A stretch of DNA of 64,000 bases from Epichloe hybrida (lineage: Eukaryota > Ascomycota > Sordariomycetes > Hypocreales > Clavicipitaceae): positions 620,001 to 684,000 of the forward strand of contig JAFEKR010000015.1 in assembly GCA_019022495.1 (NCBI GenBank). Direction: 5' to 3'. Shown in pieces: positions 23,901 to 34,967 of the stretch. A model generated the notes under the pieces. It was not told the DNA's origin and did no database searches. It saw only the letters and a list, made by a program, of their open reading frames with translations. A program made the translations under genes and the position numbers. Numbering within the stretch: position 1 is the first letter of the stretch; the number at the start of each line of letters is the position of its first letter.

Positions 23901-26342
23901 CTTAAAGCCTAGAATAGCCTTAATATAGCGCCTATATATTAGCTACCTTTATAGGCTAATATACGCGTGTAAAGAGAGAAGGGTAGCTAGCATAGCCTTT
24001 ATAAGCTACTTACTACTAATAAAGAGACTTATATAGTTAACATACCCTATAGCCTAGCAAAGTTCTACTTTATAGTAGTAAAGCCTTACTATAAAGACCT
24101 ATATATTATAGAGAGACTAGAGTAGTAGGAGATAAAGCCCTATAATCCACTAGAGTAATAGCTAAGTAACACAAAGGAAGGAGAAGCTATATAACTAACT
24201 ACTACTAATAAAAGAGATTCTCTAATAGAAGAAGGCAAAGAGCTATAGGCACTAGCTAAGAGAAAGCAAGGGAGACTAAGAAAGGCCCTTATAGTGTAAT
24301 TTATAAGTATAGGAGAGTCTAATAAAAAGGCTTATAAAGCCTAAAAGGCCCTAAGGGGAAGCTATTAAGTTAAAGACTTATTACTATACCCTAAAGGAAT
24401 AAAAGTAAGGAAAAGAAAACCTTATAGCCCTAAGAAGGACATTAGCCTAATTTAGCTTTATATACTTATAAATAAAGATTAGGAGGAGGCCTTTATTTAA
24501 GAGGTTATAGCTAGAGGGATGCTAAATATAGCATTCCTTATAGCAAAGAAAGAGGCTAATTAGAACCTTGCTTTACAACTCTACTAAGAAGGGAAGATTA
24601 TAACCCTAGGAAAACCCTTTAAGTAATTTAATTAAGCTAAGATTAACGCTTTACAAGCTTGTAATATATTTAAATTTGTTAAGTATAACCTAGTAAAGCA
24701 TAGAGGTCATAGAATCTTTGATTCTTGTATAGTTAGAGAGATTAAAGGCAAAGGAATAGACTTGCTATACGAGAAATCTTGTCTTATTATACAAGGCTAT
24801 AATGATAAAGGAAAGGAATTCATTCTAACGTAATTGCTAATAATATAACAAGCAAGCCAACGCCTTATCGTAGCTATTGCTTTGTTATTAAAAAGAAGAG
24901 GCATCTACCTTTGGATTCGTAATATTACGCAAGCCTATACTTAATCGCACATAATACTAACAAGGCTAATTATTGTAAGATTACTAAAGCAAATTATATA
25001 TCTCTTTCTAGAAAGGACTGTAATTAAATTAATTAGACCTCTTTATAGGATTACAGAGGCTGGAACCTACTAGTAGGTAATGTACTTCTATTACCACAGG
25101 GATAACCTTGATATAATAACTTTAACCTACAATCCCTGCTTATTAATCATAGCTCTAAATAATAAGAACCTCTTTAGTATTATTAGAATATAAACTAATA
25201 ATATATTAGGCCTAAGCAATAATGACTTCTTCTAAAAAGAAGAGAAAGAGCTCTAGAAGGCTAATTTTATAGCTAAAGAAAAGTAACGATTAACTGCTAA
25301 GAATCCCCTTATCTTTAATAGGTGTATCTTAACCTAAAACACTAACAATTTGTTAATCTTAACCTAGAAGGGCTAGAGTTAGAAGATTAAGGAAGTTAAT
25401 CCTTAATCCCTAATAGTAAAGTAAGACTATATAGAATAATAAGCCTAAGGAAGCTATATTATAACTATATGTTAACTAGAAGCTTTGTATAACCTATTAA
25501 TTATAACTTAATACTAAGAGCCCTTTACAGAAGATATTATATATCTTAATAAACGCCTTAAATAGTAGATTAAGAATTAATAGCACGGACTATAATATAT
25601 CCCTTTGGTTCTTAAAGAGGCAAAGCTCTTTATGTTCGTAAATGGATTGCTTGCTAACAATAAGGATCTAAGCTTATAGATTGGATACGTAATTATAATT
25701 AGCAACGAGATAATACAAGATAATAATACCTTTATTATAAAAGGTAATATTATTACGTATAGCTTAATAAAGAGTAAGAGAGTTACTTATAGTGCGCTTG
25801 CCTCTAAGTTATATAGTATAGTTTAAGGCGCAGACATTACCTACGCGATTTCCACGACTTTATATTAAATCACGGATTGATTAAAGATGCCTCGGATTCC
25901 TATAATTCTCTATACTAACTCTTTTTTATTATATAAATACCTTATAAAGCTAGGAACTACAAAGGAGAAGAGACTAATAATTAATATTATAGCTCTTTGT
26001 TAATTATACGAAAGGCATGAGATTTACGAAGTCAGATGGATTAACGGTAACGATAATCCGGCGGATACGATAATAAAAGCATCGCTGAATTTATTACTTT
26101 CCTCTTTGATTAATTTGAATGAATTAATGATTTGTGTTAAAGGATAGGTAAAGAGACTTATAATATTAAGGGATAGGAGCTTAGGTAAGGACTAACAGAT
26201 TAATTTAATTAACTAATGCCGCAATAGCCAATTAGAGCAGCGGATTCCTATTAAGGGATTTACTAGTGTATACTTTCCTTTGATTTGATTTTTATTATAT
26301 TTTTAAGCTCTTTAGCTATAAAGGAAAAAGAGAGATTGCTAG
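20955..26342 (+). pseudogene. C-plus gag-pol, broken by many stops
   Basis: A Copia polyprotein. Gag zinc knuckle about 22275-22350, translating KRYFIYSKSSY, where CxxC cysteines read Tyr. Protease about 22745-23110, with PNTSA at the active site (normally D-T/S-G-A) and downstream TPFLFLITNIDEM. Integrase core about 23210-24000. RT from about 24640, catalytic box at 25194-25202 reading T-N-N. RNase H about 25880-26160, with LYTNSFLLYKYL at 25910-25945, the 'TDS..LY' motif with Asp changed to Asn. Every catalytic Asp I could place is Asn, and TAA/TAG codons occur every few dozen codons. It would have acted in cytoplasmic virus-like particles. Confidence 0.78.
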
Positions 26343-26597
26343 TGTTAATTCCTTTAGATCTTCATTGGTTTAATCGTGGCCAAAGACCAGACTAATTATG
26401 GGTCTAGCGCGATGCACGCGATATGATTGGCTGCATTAATTCGCCACCCCCTTTTGTGCCCTATATACGGATTTCGCCCACTTTTCTAGCATCTAGACTT
26501 TCCCTCTCTTCTTCTCTTTCCTAGCTAGCTAACTAACTATCATTGACTTCAATCATACGGGATTTATTACCTGCGCAGGACCTTGGTGAATCCAACA
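26343..26597 (+). repeat. C-plus 3' LTR
   Basis: 255 bp, begins TGTTAATTCC and ends GTGAATCCAACA. It differs from the 5' LTR mainly by transitions. Purine-rich AAAAAGAGAGATTG just upstream (about 26326-26339) is a candidate polypurine tract. Confidence 0.88.
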
Positions 26598-27346
26598 GTA
26601 GTCCTAAGTTAGGAATTGCTTTAGCTTTGCGTTAAAGCCTACTATAGTAAGCTAGGTCTCTTCCTTCTTAGAGAACTTCTTGTCTAAGAGGCTAATTATA
26701 TTATTAGTTTACATTCTAACGTAGGTAAAGTTAGGGCTTTCCTTTATAGTTATAAGCAGGTAAGGATTATACATAGAGGTTTCTATCTAGAGGTTCTCTC
26801 TATAATACTTATAATACATAACCTACTAGTGTGTTCCTGCCTCTACAAGCCTATAAAGGGGTTTAATAACCCTTATAATCATGCTAGGCGGGTAGAGATG
26901 CTATATCTAAATTAGCAAGCGCGCTAGGATTAGCCGCTCTAGTAATATACAGGCCTATACATAAGCCTAATAGATATCTCTTAGCTAGATAAGGAATTTC
27001 CTTAATCTTACTAATAGGGCTATTATAAGGATAAGATATTAGCTCGTGCGTTAAATCATTAGGGCCTGTGTAAGAATAGCCTATTTCCCTTTATCCTTAC
27101 ACCCTTAGATTATAAGGCATAACTTTTCATAGGGTTCTATTATCTTGCCTTTAATCTTATTAATAATCCAGGAATTAAAGATTTAAATCCTACTATATTC
27201 TTCCTTATTAAATATAATAAATTTAAATATACCTTACTTAATTAAAGCATTAATCTCCACTTTTATTAACAGCTTAAATAGTTCGCCTAGGGTCTTAATA
27301 ATTCCTTCCTTATATAGCTTAATTATAAGAGCTAGGTTACTATATT
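26598..27346 (-). pseudogene. B-minus RT fragment
   Basis: Reverse complement of inner B at about 56910-57655: RT region leading back towards the integrase-RT linker. It starts with the C-plus target duplication and ends where element D begins at 27347. In intact B the next bases continue as CTTTCGC on this strand; here they are replaced by the D LTR. Confidence 0.8.
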
Positions 27347-28177
27347 TATTGAAATGTAGGGAGCTAGTTACTAGCTGCCAGCTGGCAACAGCTGTACAAG
27401 TGCAAGCTCTACGGTCGGGGACCGATAGGGCCGCAATGTTAAATCAATTAACGCAACGCAACGGAAGGTTATAGTAGTTATTAACTAATAGAATTTAATT
27501 TAAATCACTTTTATAATATCTTATAGAGTAATAGAATTGATTTTAGATATGTTATACGGGCAATGCGGCTGTTATTAGTTGAGAGGACTAGCTATCTAGC
27601 TAGTTAAAAAGATCTTCTTTCTCTCATAGACCTACTAACTATATTAGTAGATCCAGGCCGCTAACGGGGTCTTACAGGCCACTTTTGATTTTCCACAAAA
27701 TTCATTTGTATGCAAAAACCAAAAAATTAACTCACTACTATACTAGCTAGTAACCTATATACACTAACTTTTAGTCTAAAAAATAACCTTATATAAAGAG
27801 AAAGCCTTATCTTTAAGCTTTAATTTGCTATATATGAAACTTTTATATAACCTCTAGATAAAGAGAAAATCGTTGTTAAAGATAGCTATAGGGTAAGTTA
27901 TATGTAGGGTAACCTACTTACGTTACCCTAGCTTACGTTACCCTAGCTTACTTAATTACTAGTAGCGTGGTTATAGCTACACTTATAGCCATAATGTAAT
28001 TAACTAATTAGTTATTCACACGGTTAGTCATAGCTATTAATAGCTGCGACGTAGCTATTAATAGCTACCCTTATAACTATTGACAGCTGCAGTGTAGCTA
28101 TTAGACTTGTAAAGTAAGCTAGTAATAAGAAGGTTCTTTAACTAGAAAAGGGCTAAAAATAAGTCTTATTTTTAACA
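27347..28177 (-). repeat. D 3' LTR (left side)
   Basis: 831 bp. On the minus strand it starts TGTTAAAAATAAGAC. It is more heavily C-to-T/G-to-A changed than the solo copy at 44820, with several CAGCTG sites lost. Adjacent internal bases read GTAGAGAGGG on the minus strand (28178-28187), a good polypurine tract next to the 3' LTR. Confidence 0.9.
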
Positions 28178-28754
28178 CCCTCTCTACAAAAGAATTACAT
28201 TTAAAAGCAATTAGAAGTGTATAAAGAGACTATAGGGTAAAAACAATAACTTTTAATAATAATAGATAAAAGGGAAAAACAGGAAAAATAAAAGACCCTC
28301 TTTTTGAATTCCTAGCTATTGTTAAATATAGCTCCCTTTTTAACGTTGTTTTTTAGTTCCTTATTAAAGGGAATTAGTTGTTAGTTTAATAATTATTAAG
28401 CCCTAAAAGCTTAATAAAAGCCTAATAAAGAGGTCTAGAAAGAGGTTTCGTAAGACTATCTGCAGGCATTGACTTTATATCTAGATATTTAATCTTAGCT
28501 AAACCCTCTGAAACCTATTGCCTAATATAGTTGAACTTTAGTAATATATGCTTTATATAACTATGTAAAGCAGGGTTATAAGTAGTAGTTATAGCGCCTT
28601 AATTATTATAATATATCTGGATAGGGGGAGAAATAGGGGTTTTTAGCTCCTTAAATAAGCTCTAAAGCTACTAAAGCTCCTGGAAGGTCTTCTAGATAGT
28701 ATTAGCTTTAGCTTCTAGTGTTAATAGAGCTATTATACTAGCTTTCTTTGATTT
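28178..28754 (-). other. D 3' end: RNase H C-terminus, 3' UTR and polypurine tract
   Basis: Between the RNase H frame and the 3' LTR. The distal part of RNase H continues with stops in roughly 28754-28450. The remainder appears non-coding, ending in the purine tract at 28178-28187. Confidence 0.55.
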
Positions 28755-29036
28755 CTAGCTAATAGGTCCGCTAGCTAGCTTGAATAGATAAGCATAGGTT
28801 GATTTTAAGGTCTTTTTATCCCCTGTAAAATCACTATTGTAATAACCTATTAGGCTTTTGCTAACTAACCCTTTAGGGTCTCCCCTATAGATAATAGCAA
28901 GGAATCTAGTCCCTAATAGATACCTTAGCAGATTTTTAGCTGCCTTTAGGTGTTCTATATAAGGGCTAGCTAGTGTAGTAAATAACCACTGTAGCGTAAA
29001 AGCTGTATTAGGCCTTGTAAGCAACATTAGGTACAT
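28755..29036 (-). pseudogene. D pol: RT connection and RNase H start
   Basis: A 93-codon open stretch. YLMLLTRPNTAFTLQWL is the Copia 'Y....TRPD' block, with Asp to Asn. HLKAAKNLLRYLLGT is the 'H..A.k.ilRYl.GT' block that leads into RNase H. GYYNSDFTGDKKTLKST matches the 'G(Y/F).D.D(W/F)AGd...rkS' RNase H active site, where the first catalytic Asp is Asn. This is typical Ty1/Copia and lies immediately downstream of the RT fragment in the coding sense. The 'Met' is an internal codon, not a real start. Confidence 0.88.
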
Positions 29037-30032
29037 TATAGTCCCTATGATGCACTGATAAAGCTTGATTTCGCTAGCTATTAAAAGCTTAGTTATCTAC
29101 GTAGCTAAAACGCCTAGCTAAAGAGGTATGCTAATAGGCTTACTATCTAGCATATTAAATCGTTTTAAGGCTTCTAATATATACTGAGATTAATGAATTT
29201 TCAGTATTCTATTAGGCCTATCTCGTACGATTTGAACCCCTAAGAAGAATTCAGCAGGCCCCCTATCTTCTATTAGATAGACTTTATGAAGTTTCTTTTT
29301 AAGCCTTTGGATATAAGATAAATCCGGTCTAATTAGAAGATAGTTATTAACGTACGTAATGACGAAGGTTTTGGTTGAAGGATTGAAGAAGATAGCTAGG
29401 TTAGATATTAAAGGGTTAAATCCTAGGGATTTAAGCACTAATATTAGCGCTTGTTACTATTCCCTTAAGCTTTGTTTTAGGCTATATAAAGACTTCTGTA
29501 ATAAAATTACTTGATCTTTAGAAGGTTTTTAGCTAAAACTTCTAGCTAATTTAGCTAGTTTAGGATTTGCCTTAAGGAATTTAATAAACCCTTCTGGAAT
29601 AACTATATAAATCTGTTATTATAGCTTACTATTAAGAAAAGCTCCTATAAAATCGATTTGTTTGATTTCCTAGTTATTCTAAGCCGCTAGGGCTAGTAAA
29701 ATCCTCTAGCTAGGGGGAATGCTTGTGGCAGCGAAAGTCTCTAGGTATTCTAGGCCTTTGATTTGTATAAATCCCTTAGCAACGAGTCGAGCCTTATATT
29801 TTAAAGGATTATTTTCTTTATCCTTTTTAAGCTTATAAATAAGCCTATTCTTTAGTACTTTTCGGCCCTTAGGGATTTGATCTTTCCTTATAAATTTAAA
29901 AGTACTAGCCTTTAGAAGCTGTTCGTATTCCTTGTACGTGGCTTCTATCTATTTATCCCTTTTAGGGCTAGATATAGCTTGCTTCCAGGTCTTAGGCTCG
30001 GGGCTAATAGGATTCTTTTCCTTTAGCTTCTC
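29037..30032 (-). pseudogene. D pol: reverse transcriptase
   Basis: The RT spans about 29990-29100 in the minus sense. The best-preserved part, 29438-29190 (82 codons), reads LGFNPLISNLAIFF, then FVITYVNNYLLIRPD, then EDRGPAEFFLGVQIVRD, the standard Copia order around the catalytic box. The box Y-V-D-D reads Y-V-N-N (29343-29354), so both metal-binding Asp are lost; each would need one G-to-A change in TpG context. Upstream RT (fingers) is recognisable but carries stops, for example near 29530 and 29620. RT copies the element RNA inside virus-like particles; this copy cannot. Confidence 0.88.
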
Positions 30033-30452
30033 CTATACCTTAAAGTAGATTTCTTTTATGAAATCTAGAGAAGAAAGGGAACTAATATTAACATCTATAG
30101 GGTTAATATTAGGGTCGAAATCGATAATTTTGTTAAAATCGAGGTCTGAAGTTGAAATCTGATTTCCTGGTTGAGTTATAGGCTGCGCTTGTATGGGATC
30201 CACTAGAATTAAACCTTTAGGGGGTTCTTTAGGGTCTGTAGGTGGTTTTTCTTGACCTATAGGGATACCTATGTTGTCTATAGGGTAATCCTTTGAACCT
30301 TGATCTAGATGTTGTTGATCTAAATTATTTTCCCCCTCTAAAGGGTTATCCCCTATAGAAATCCTAGGTAAGCCTTTAGAAACAGGGCCTATAGGTTTTA
30401 TAATCTTAATAAAGCTAGTCTTTGTAACTAGCCTTTTAGAGGGGATATACAC
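30033..30452 (-). pseudogene. D pol: linker between integrase and RT
   Basis: A 139-codon open stretch, Pro/Asp/Asn-rich and low in structure, with repeated 'P.DP.EPPKGL' type segments. Copia polyproteins commonly have such a variable acidic linker between integrase and RT; nothing catalytic is expected. The initiating Met is probably internal. Its openness reflects few CAG/CAA/TGG codons as well as lighter mutation. Confidence 0.65.
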
Positions 30453-31856
30453 TAGGTAGGTGTTAGAACCTAGTGTAGCTAAAAGCCTTCTAGGGATAGT
30501 CCTAGCTGCTAACTTCTGGGCTTTAGGTTGTTTTTCCAGGGGGATTAGAATCTCACAGTGAGATCCTATAGCTCTAATACTGCTAATATTAGTTATATAA
30601 GGCTGATTTAGCTCCCTAAATAATAGTTATTTAGGGCTTTCATCCTTAGTGGTATTAGCAGTTATATTAACAAGGTTAATAACTGCAGGTAATACAAAAC
30701 ACCATAAAAATAACGGTAATTTTGCCCACTAGATAGTAGCCCTTAATTGATCTAGAATAGTACGAATTGAACGTTCTGCTAATCCATTTTGCTTATGGAT
30801 ATAGGGACTAGAAGTTATAAATTTAATCCCTTTAGAATTTAACTAAGCTTGACAACTAGAATTGATTTCCTGGCCCCTATTGAAGTGAAGGTGCCTAGGA
30901 TATTGACCTAGTTGATTTTTAAGCCCTCTGAAGAAGCCTTTGATAGCCTTATAAACAGTTGGGCCTTCCTTATTAGGTAATAAGATAACCTACTTATATC
31001 TAGTCTTTCGATTAACTAGAAATAAGCAAATTAACTACTTATTGTACGGCGTAGGGCTGATTTTTAGCGTATCCCCCTCTATTAGATCTAGAGCTCTTGG
31101 GGGGTTAGGGATAGCTAATTTCCTAGGTCTTCTAACTGCCTTAGATTAATCATAAGCAATACATCTAAAATCCTTATCCTTAATTTTAGAAAAATTAGGG
31201 ATTCCTTTAGTTATAAGGCTAGTTTTCTTTAGCAAAGGAAGACCTAGGTGCCCTAATTGTATATGCTATAGGCTAGCTAGTTCTAACAACCGTTGATATT
31301 GAAGATCCTTAGGGTCTGAATTAGGATCTAGACTAGGGCCCTCTTTACTAGTCCCCTGCTGGGCCCCTTAAGAACCACAGGCCTCTTGGAGAGGTATTAG
31401 GGACCCTTGTCCTCTACTAGGGCCCTCTAACACCCCTAAATCTATTTCCTTAGATTTATAAGGGACCTAACCTAGGGCTATAGGCGAAGAAGAAGGGACT
31501 AATTCCCCTAAATCATCCCGTACGATTTCTTCAATATTATCATTATTTTCGTTGATTTCGTCTAAATTAGAAGCCTAATCCGGCTTTTTAGAGGGAATTT
31601 GAACCTCTATAGGGTAGCTAATTGGATAGCTATGGCCCTTAAAAGCGGCGTAAGTAAAAGGTTAGATGTAATAAGAGTTATTACAGGGCCCTTTAGATAA
31701 CTTTAGCGTAGATTGGTTTTTAACGTGAAAGAAAAAACCATGTTTTTCTATATCTAAGGTTGTAATATAAGACCTATCTTTAAGATAAAGTAGGTTTTTT
31801 ATAAGGCAACCACTAGATATATAGTGCGTAAGTCTACTAACTATATTAACATTAAG
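30453..31856 (-). pseudogene. D pol: integrase
   Basis: The minus-strand translation shows the order of a Copia integrase. QLGHLGLPLLKKTS (near 31270) is from the N-terminal HHCC zinc region, where Cys is later seen in DFRCIAYD. A core follows with LICLFLVNRKTRY (D to N) and then HLHFNRGQEINS (30880-30900, the second catalytic Asp as Asn). KQNGLAERSIRTI (30755-30790) holds the catalytic Glu, which is intact. Scattered stops break it. The enzyme would insert the element cDNA into chromosomal DNA. Confidence 0.8.
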
Positions 31857-32579
31857 CTAAGGAAAATATAGCGTATCTTTAAGCACTAAGGTCCTATATT
31901 TATTAGGATTCTTTTGATATAAGACCCCAAAAACAGCACTACCGTGACCCTTAGCGTAAATAGGGCCACCACTAGTTATAATAGGGTTAGATTCCCCCTT
32001 TTTATAGGGGGTATAATCCCTAAAGACCTCCCTAGAATTAATAATATATATAGTCAAACCTATATTATATAATAGGGCCTTTTTCATGTCTTTGCTATAA
32101 TAATTAAAACCATTTAAGGTTTTAATTTCTTGATTTTCATTATCTAATTCACTAGAGCTAGAATTAGAGCTACTATTACTAGAGCTCTTATAACTAGTCT
32201 TATAAAGGCTAGGCTTCTTGTATGGTTTAAGAGCACTGTTAGAAAGGTTGTAATTTCCTAGCATAAAAGAGCCCTCTCTAGAGGTCTCTTTATTATCCTT
32301 TTTATCTAATTTTTGACCTTTTTGCTTCTTTTTCTTCTTCTTATTAGAAGAAGAATTAGAATTAGAAGAGCCCTTATTTTCTTTAGAGCCTCCTTTTTTC
32401 TTCTGATCCTTAGGGGCCTTTTCTTTTTCTTTGGCACCCTTTTTAAGGTTTTTAGCCCTATAATTCAGGGCTTTGGATACCGTAGATGATTTATGCCTCT
32501 GTTCTACTAGAAGGTCTGCCATTAAGAATTGAAGATTTAGGGTATCTAGGGGAGCCCCTATAGCCCTATTTGTACGCAT
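31857..32579 (-). pseudogene. D gag C-terminus and aspartic protease, longest open frame in the window's TE genes
   Basis: A 240-codon stretch. Residues 1-55 resemble the end of a Copia gag. Residues 45-150 are a Lys/Ser/Asn-rich basic region with homopolymeric Lys, likely RNA binding. A 'LYNIGLTIYIINSREVF' segment (residues about 172-188) matches the Copia protease D-(S/T)-G-A-x-x-H-I pattern, but the catalytic Asp is Asn. It is followed by FRDYTPYKKG and a KGHGSAVF glycine-rich flap-like stretch. No obvious CCHC knuckle. The first Met is probably internal to gag. Protease would cleave gag-pol; this copy lacks the active Asp. Confidence 0.82.
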
Positions 32580-33352
32580 GCTAAATTGTTGCCTCTTAGC
32601 CTACTAAGGGAAGGTTGATTTTAGGGATTAAAGATATTAATTAACCTGATCTATTGGAGCAATCAGGACCCCTGAAATCGATAATCTAGCTAGTAGATTA
32701 TTAAAGACTGTATTAAAGGACTCTAGAGTCCCCTTAAACTCTTGAAAATTCAGGTTATGAAATTCTGAATATAGGGACCCCCTCTGGATTTTAACGCTAT
32801 GTGAATATTGCCTTATAAGTAAATTATAGGCTTCTTTAGGTGATTTTTGCTAAGTTATAGCGGCTTAGGGTCCTTCTATATAACTATCCCTTAGTAACAT
32901 AAGGATAATAGCTTAATCTGGATCCCCTAGCGCCCTAGAACTCTCCGGATTATCTAGAAAATTAGGCATGCCTAAAGCTCTAATTAGATAGTTAGGGCTT
33001 GTTTCTATTATTTAAAATTTTTAGCTCCTTTAAGCCTAGCAGTCTCTGGAAAACTATAAACCCTTTTATTGAATTCCTTAATAATTAAATTATTAAAGGT
33101 TGCTTGTACAGAGCTAGATTCAGCTTGATTTTCTTGAATAGGCTGCTAATCTTACTGCTAACTAGCGGGCTTATCAGATTCCACACCCTCTATACAACTA
33201 TTTACAGTTATAGATAAGCTTTCTAGCTTCTCTAATAACTAGTCTATAGTTGCTTGTTACTTAATAGCTTACTCTTTTAGCTAGTTATTTAGAACCTCTT
33301 ACGCACTAGGGTTAGGGATTATAGGTCCCTTTCCCTTTCCTTTAGTATCTAT
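32580..33352 (-). pseudogene. D gag N-terminal region
   Basis: In the minus sense, upstream of the protease frame. Partly readable with stops: a gag-like alpha-helical region including LIRALGMPNFL-like words near 32960-33000. Function would be capsid formation. No start codon can be fixed. The 5' leader with hairpin repeats lies immediately upstream. Confidence 0.5.
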
Positions 33353-33598
33353 TTTCCTTTTTATAGAAGGGAAAAGCTTCTATCTTACGGGTCCTTTCTT
33401 TTTTATAGAAGGGAAGTCTTCTATATTTAAAATTTATTCCTTTTTATAGAAGGGAAAAAGCTTCTATCTCGCAAATCCTTCCTTTTTTATAGAAGGGAAG
33501 TCTTCTATAGCCATAATTAATTCCTTTTTATAGAAGGGAAAAGCTTCTTTCTCACAGGTCCTTCCTTTTTTATAGAAGGGAAGTCTTCTGTAATCATA
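33353..33598 (-). repeat. Hairpin-forming tandem array in the D 5' leader
   Basis: Six modules alternate between type A (TATAGAAGGGAAAAGCTTCTAT) and type B (TATAGAAGGGAAGTCTTCTA), spaced by about 22-25 bp, so the repeat is a dimer of about 90 bp present three times. Each module is itself an inverted repeat: ATAGAAG with CTTCTAT around a 6-bp loop. It sits between the 5' LTR and gag of D, so each would form a small stem-loop in the element RNA. Confidence 0.85.
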
Positions 33599-33648
33599 CA
33601 CAAAGTAACCTAAAAGGAATCTATAGTAATAGAGCCAGGCTTATAACC
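33599..33648 (-). other. D primer-binding-site region
   Basis: In the minus sense the bases just inside the 5' LTR read about GGTTATAAGCCTGGCTC (33631-33647). This is where a tRNA primer would pair. I cannot assign the tRNA from sequence alone. Confidence 0.35.
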
Positions 33649-34112
33649 TTTTAAAATGTAGGGAGCTAGTTACTAGCTACCAGCTAGCAACAGCTATACA
33701 AGTGCAAGCTCTACGGTCAGGGACCGATAGGGCCGTAACGTTAAATTAATCAACGCAACATAACAGAAGGTTATGGTAGTTATTAACTAATAGAATTCAA
33801 TTTAGATTACTTTTATAATATCTTATAGAGCAATAGAATTAATTTTAGATACGTTATACAGGTAATACAGCTATTATTAGTTAAGAGGACTAGCTATCTA
33901 GCTAGTTAAAAAGATCTTCTTCCTCTTATAGACCTACTAACTATATTAGTGGATCCAGGCTGCTAATAGGGTCTTATAGGCTACTTTTGATTTTCCGCAA
34001 AATTCATTTATATATAAAAACCAAAAAATCAACTCACTACCATACTAGCTAGCAACCCGTATACACTAACTTTTAGTCTAAAAAATAACCTTATATAAAG
34101 AGAAAGCCCTAT

Positions 34113-34343
34113 TGTTGCGACAACCGGGTCAACATCAGGTTGACCACTAGGAAAGTGGAGCACGTGCGGCAACGCCGCACTGTGATTGGCCGCACCCGTA
34201 CGCAAGGCATATACGTGACTCGCGTCCCCCTTTTCTTGTGGCCACATAACGCTATAAATAGCTTCAATCCTTAGACCTTATTATATTATTAAACCTAACC
34301 CTACGTTACACTAGTATATACTAATCCCTTAGTGTAACTAACA
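34113..34343 (+). repeat. G 5' LTR
   Basis: 231 bp, begins TGTTGCGACAACCGGG and ends GTAACTAACA. Compared with the 3' LTR the two copies differ nearly only by transitions. The 5' copy kept the original left end, and the 3' copy kept the original right end (ACCAACA). Confidence 0.92.
34253..34260 (+). promoter_or_regulatory. Candidate TATA box in the G 5' LTR
   Basis: TATAAATA lies about 80 bp before the LTR end, following a C-rich stretch (CCCCCTTTTC). In the 3' LTR the equivalent reads TGTAAATA. Position fits an LTR promoter driving the element RNA; inference from sequence only. Confidence 0.45.
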
Positions 34344-34967
34344 CTAATTAGTGGTTAAAAAACCACAGATAAGCAAGGAATCACTTAAGAAGAGGCCTTC
34401 CTTTAGTTACCTAAGGAAGTGTGCTAAAGGAAGATAGACTCTAGATACTAGATATTAGGCTTCCTAGGGATTTAACTTTTTCTATTAGCGAGTCTCTGAC
34501 TATTAATAGAAGAATCAATCCTATTATTTATTATAAGAAAACTAATTAACTAACTAAGAGTTTATAGCCACGCATAACTACTTAAACTAGAGATTAAAAA
34601 ACCCCTTAACCCTACTAGTTAAAAATCCCTTAGCCTCGCTAGCTAAAGACTATTAATAATAGCACCCCTAAGTAATAAATAAGCTTTATCCTAGACTACT
34701 AAAGGAAAGCAGCCTACCTAATTAAGACCTAATAAAGCAAGCTTACCTCTACGACTTTAAAAATATACCTTAGTTATTACTACTAACTAGGAGAGCTCAA
34801 GAGAACCAGATCCTTAGACTACTAAGGAATAGGAGCTTAATAACTATCTTGCTTAGATAATTAATATCTATAAGAGCGGTTAATATAAAGATCTTGCTCT
34901 TTAGGAGATCTTCCGTAATAACCTTTATAGCTAGACAAAAGAAATACTTGATTAAGCTTTATAACCT
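34344..34967 (+). other. G leader and gag start region
   Basis: Begins CTAATTAGTGGTTA, the same motif next to the LTR as in B and C (likely primer-binding region). The remaining 0.6 kb is stop-rich. The gag start presumably lies here but is unreadable. Confidence 0.45.

Larger units (their letters stand above)
19870..26597 (+). mobile_element. Copia family C, plus copy, full length
   Basis: 6.73 kb between the 5-bp duplication GTAGT (19865-19869 and 26598-26602), with two 255-bp LTRs. The interrupted B sequence is contiguous across it. Coding order gag, PR, IN, RT, RNase H marks it as Ty1/Copia. B, C and G share protease, RT and RNase H motifs and form one lineage. It is heavily mutated and cannot be autonomous. 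Confidence 0.9.
2364..27346 (-). mobile_element. Copia family B, minus copy: 3' part, split by hAT1, C-minus and C-plus
   Basis: Four collinear pieces (2364-3382, 12021-12181, 19438-19869, 26603-27346; about 2.36 kb in all) match the 3' LTR, RNase H and RT portions of family B on the minus strand. The full-length copy at 45865-59262 is the template (about 6.8 kb once its own insertion is removed). Each gap is one insertion with a clean target duplication. The upstream B portion (integrase, protease, gag) is absent: at 27347 the sequence passes into element D, and beyond D lies a plus-strand B piece. Confidence 0.85.

Noticed and set aside
34029..34247. 72-codon minus-strand frame
   Set aside because: Crosses the junction between the D LTR and the G LTR; chance frame.
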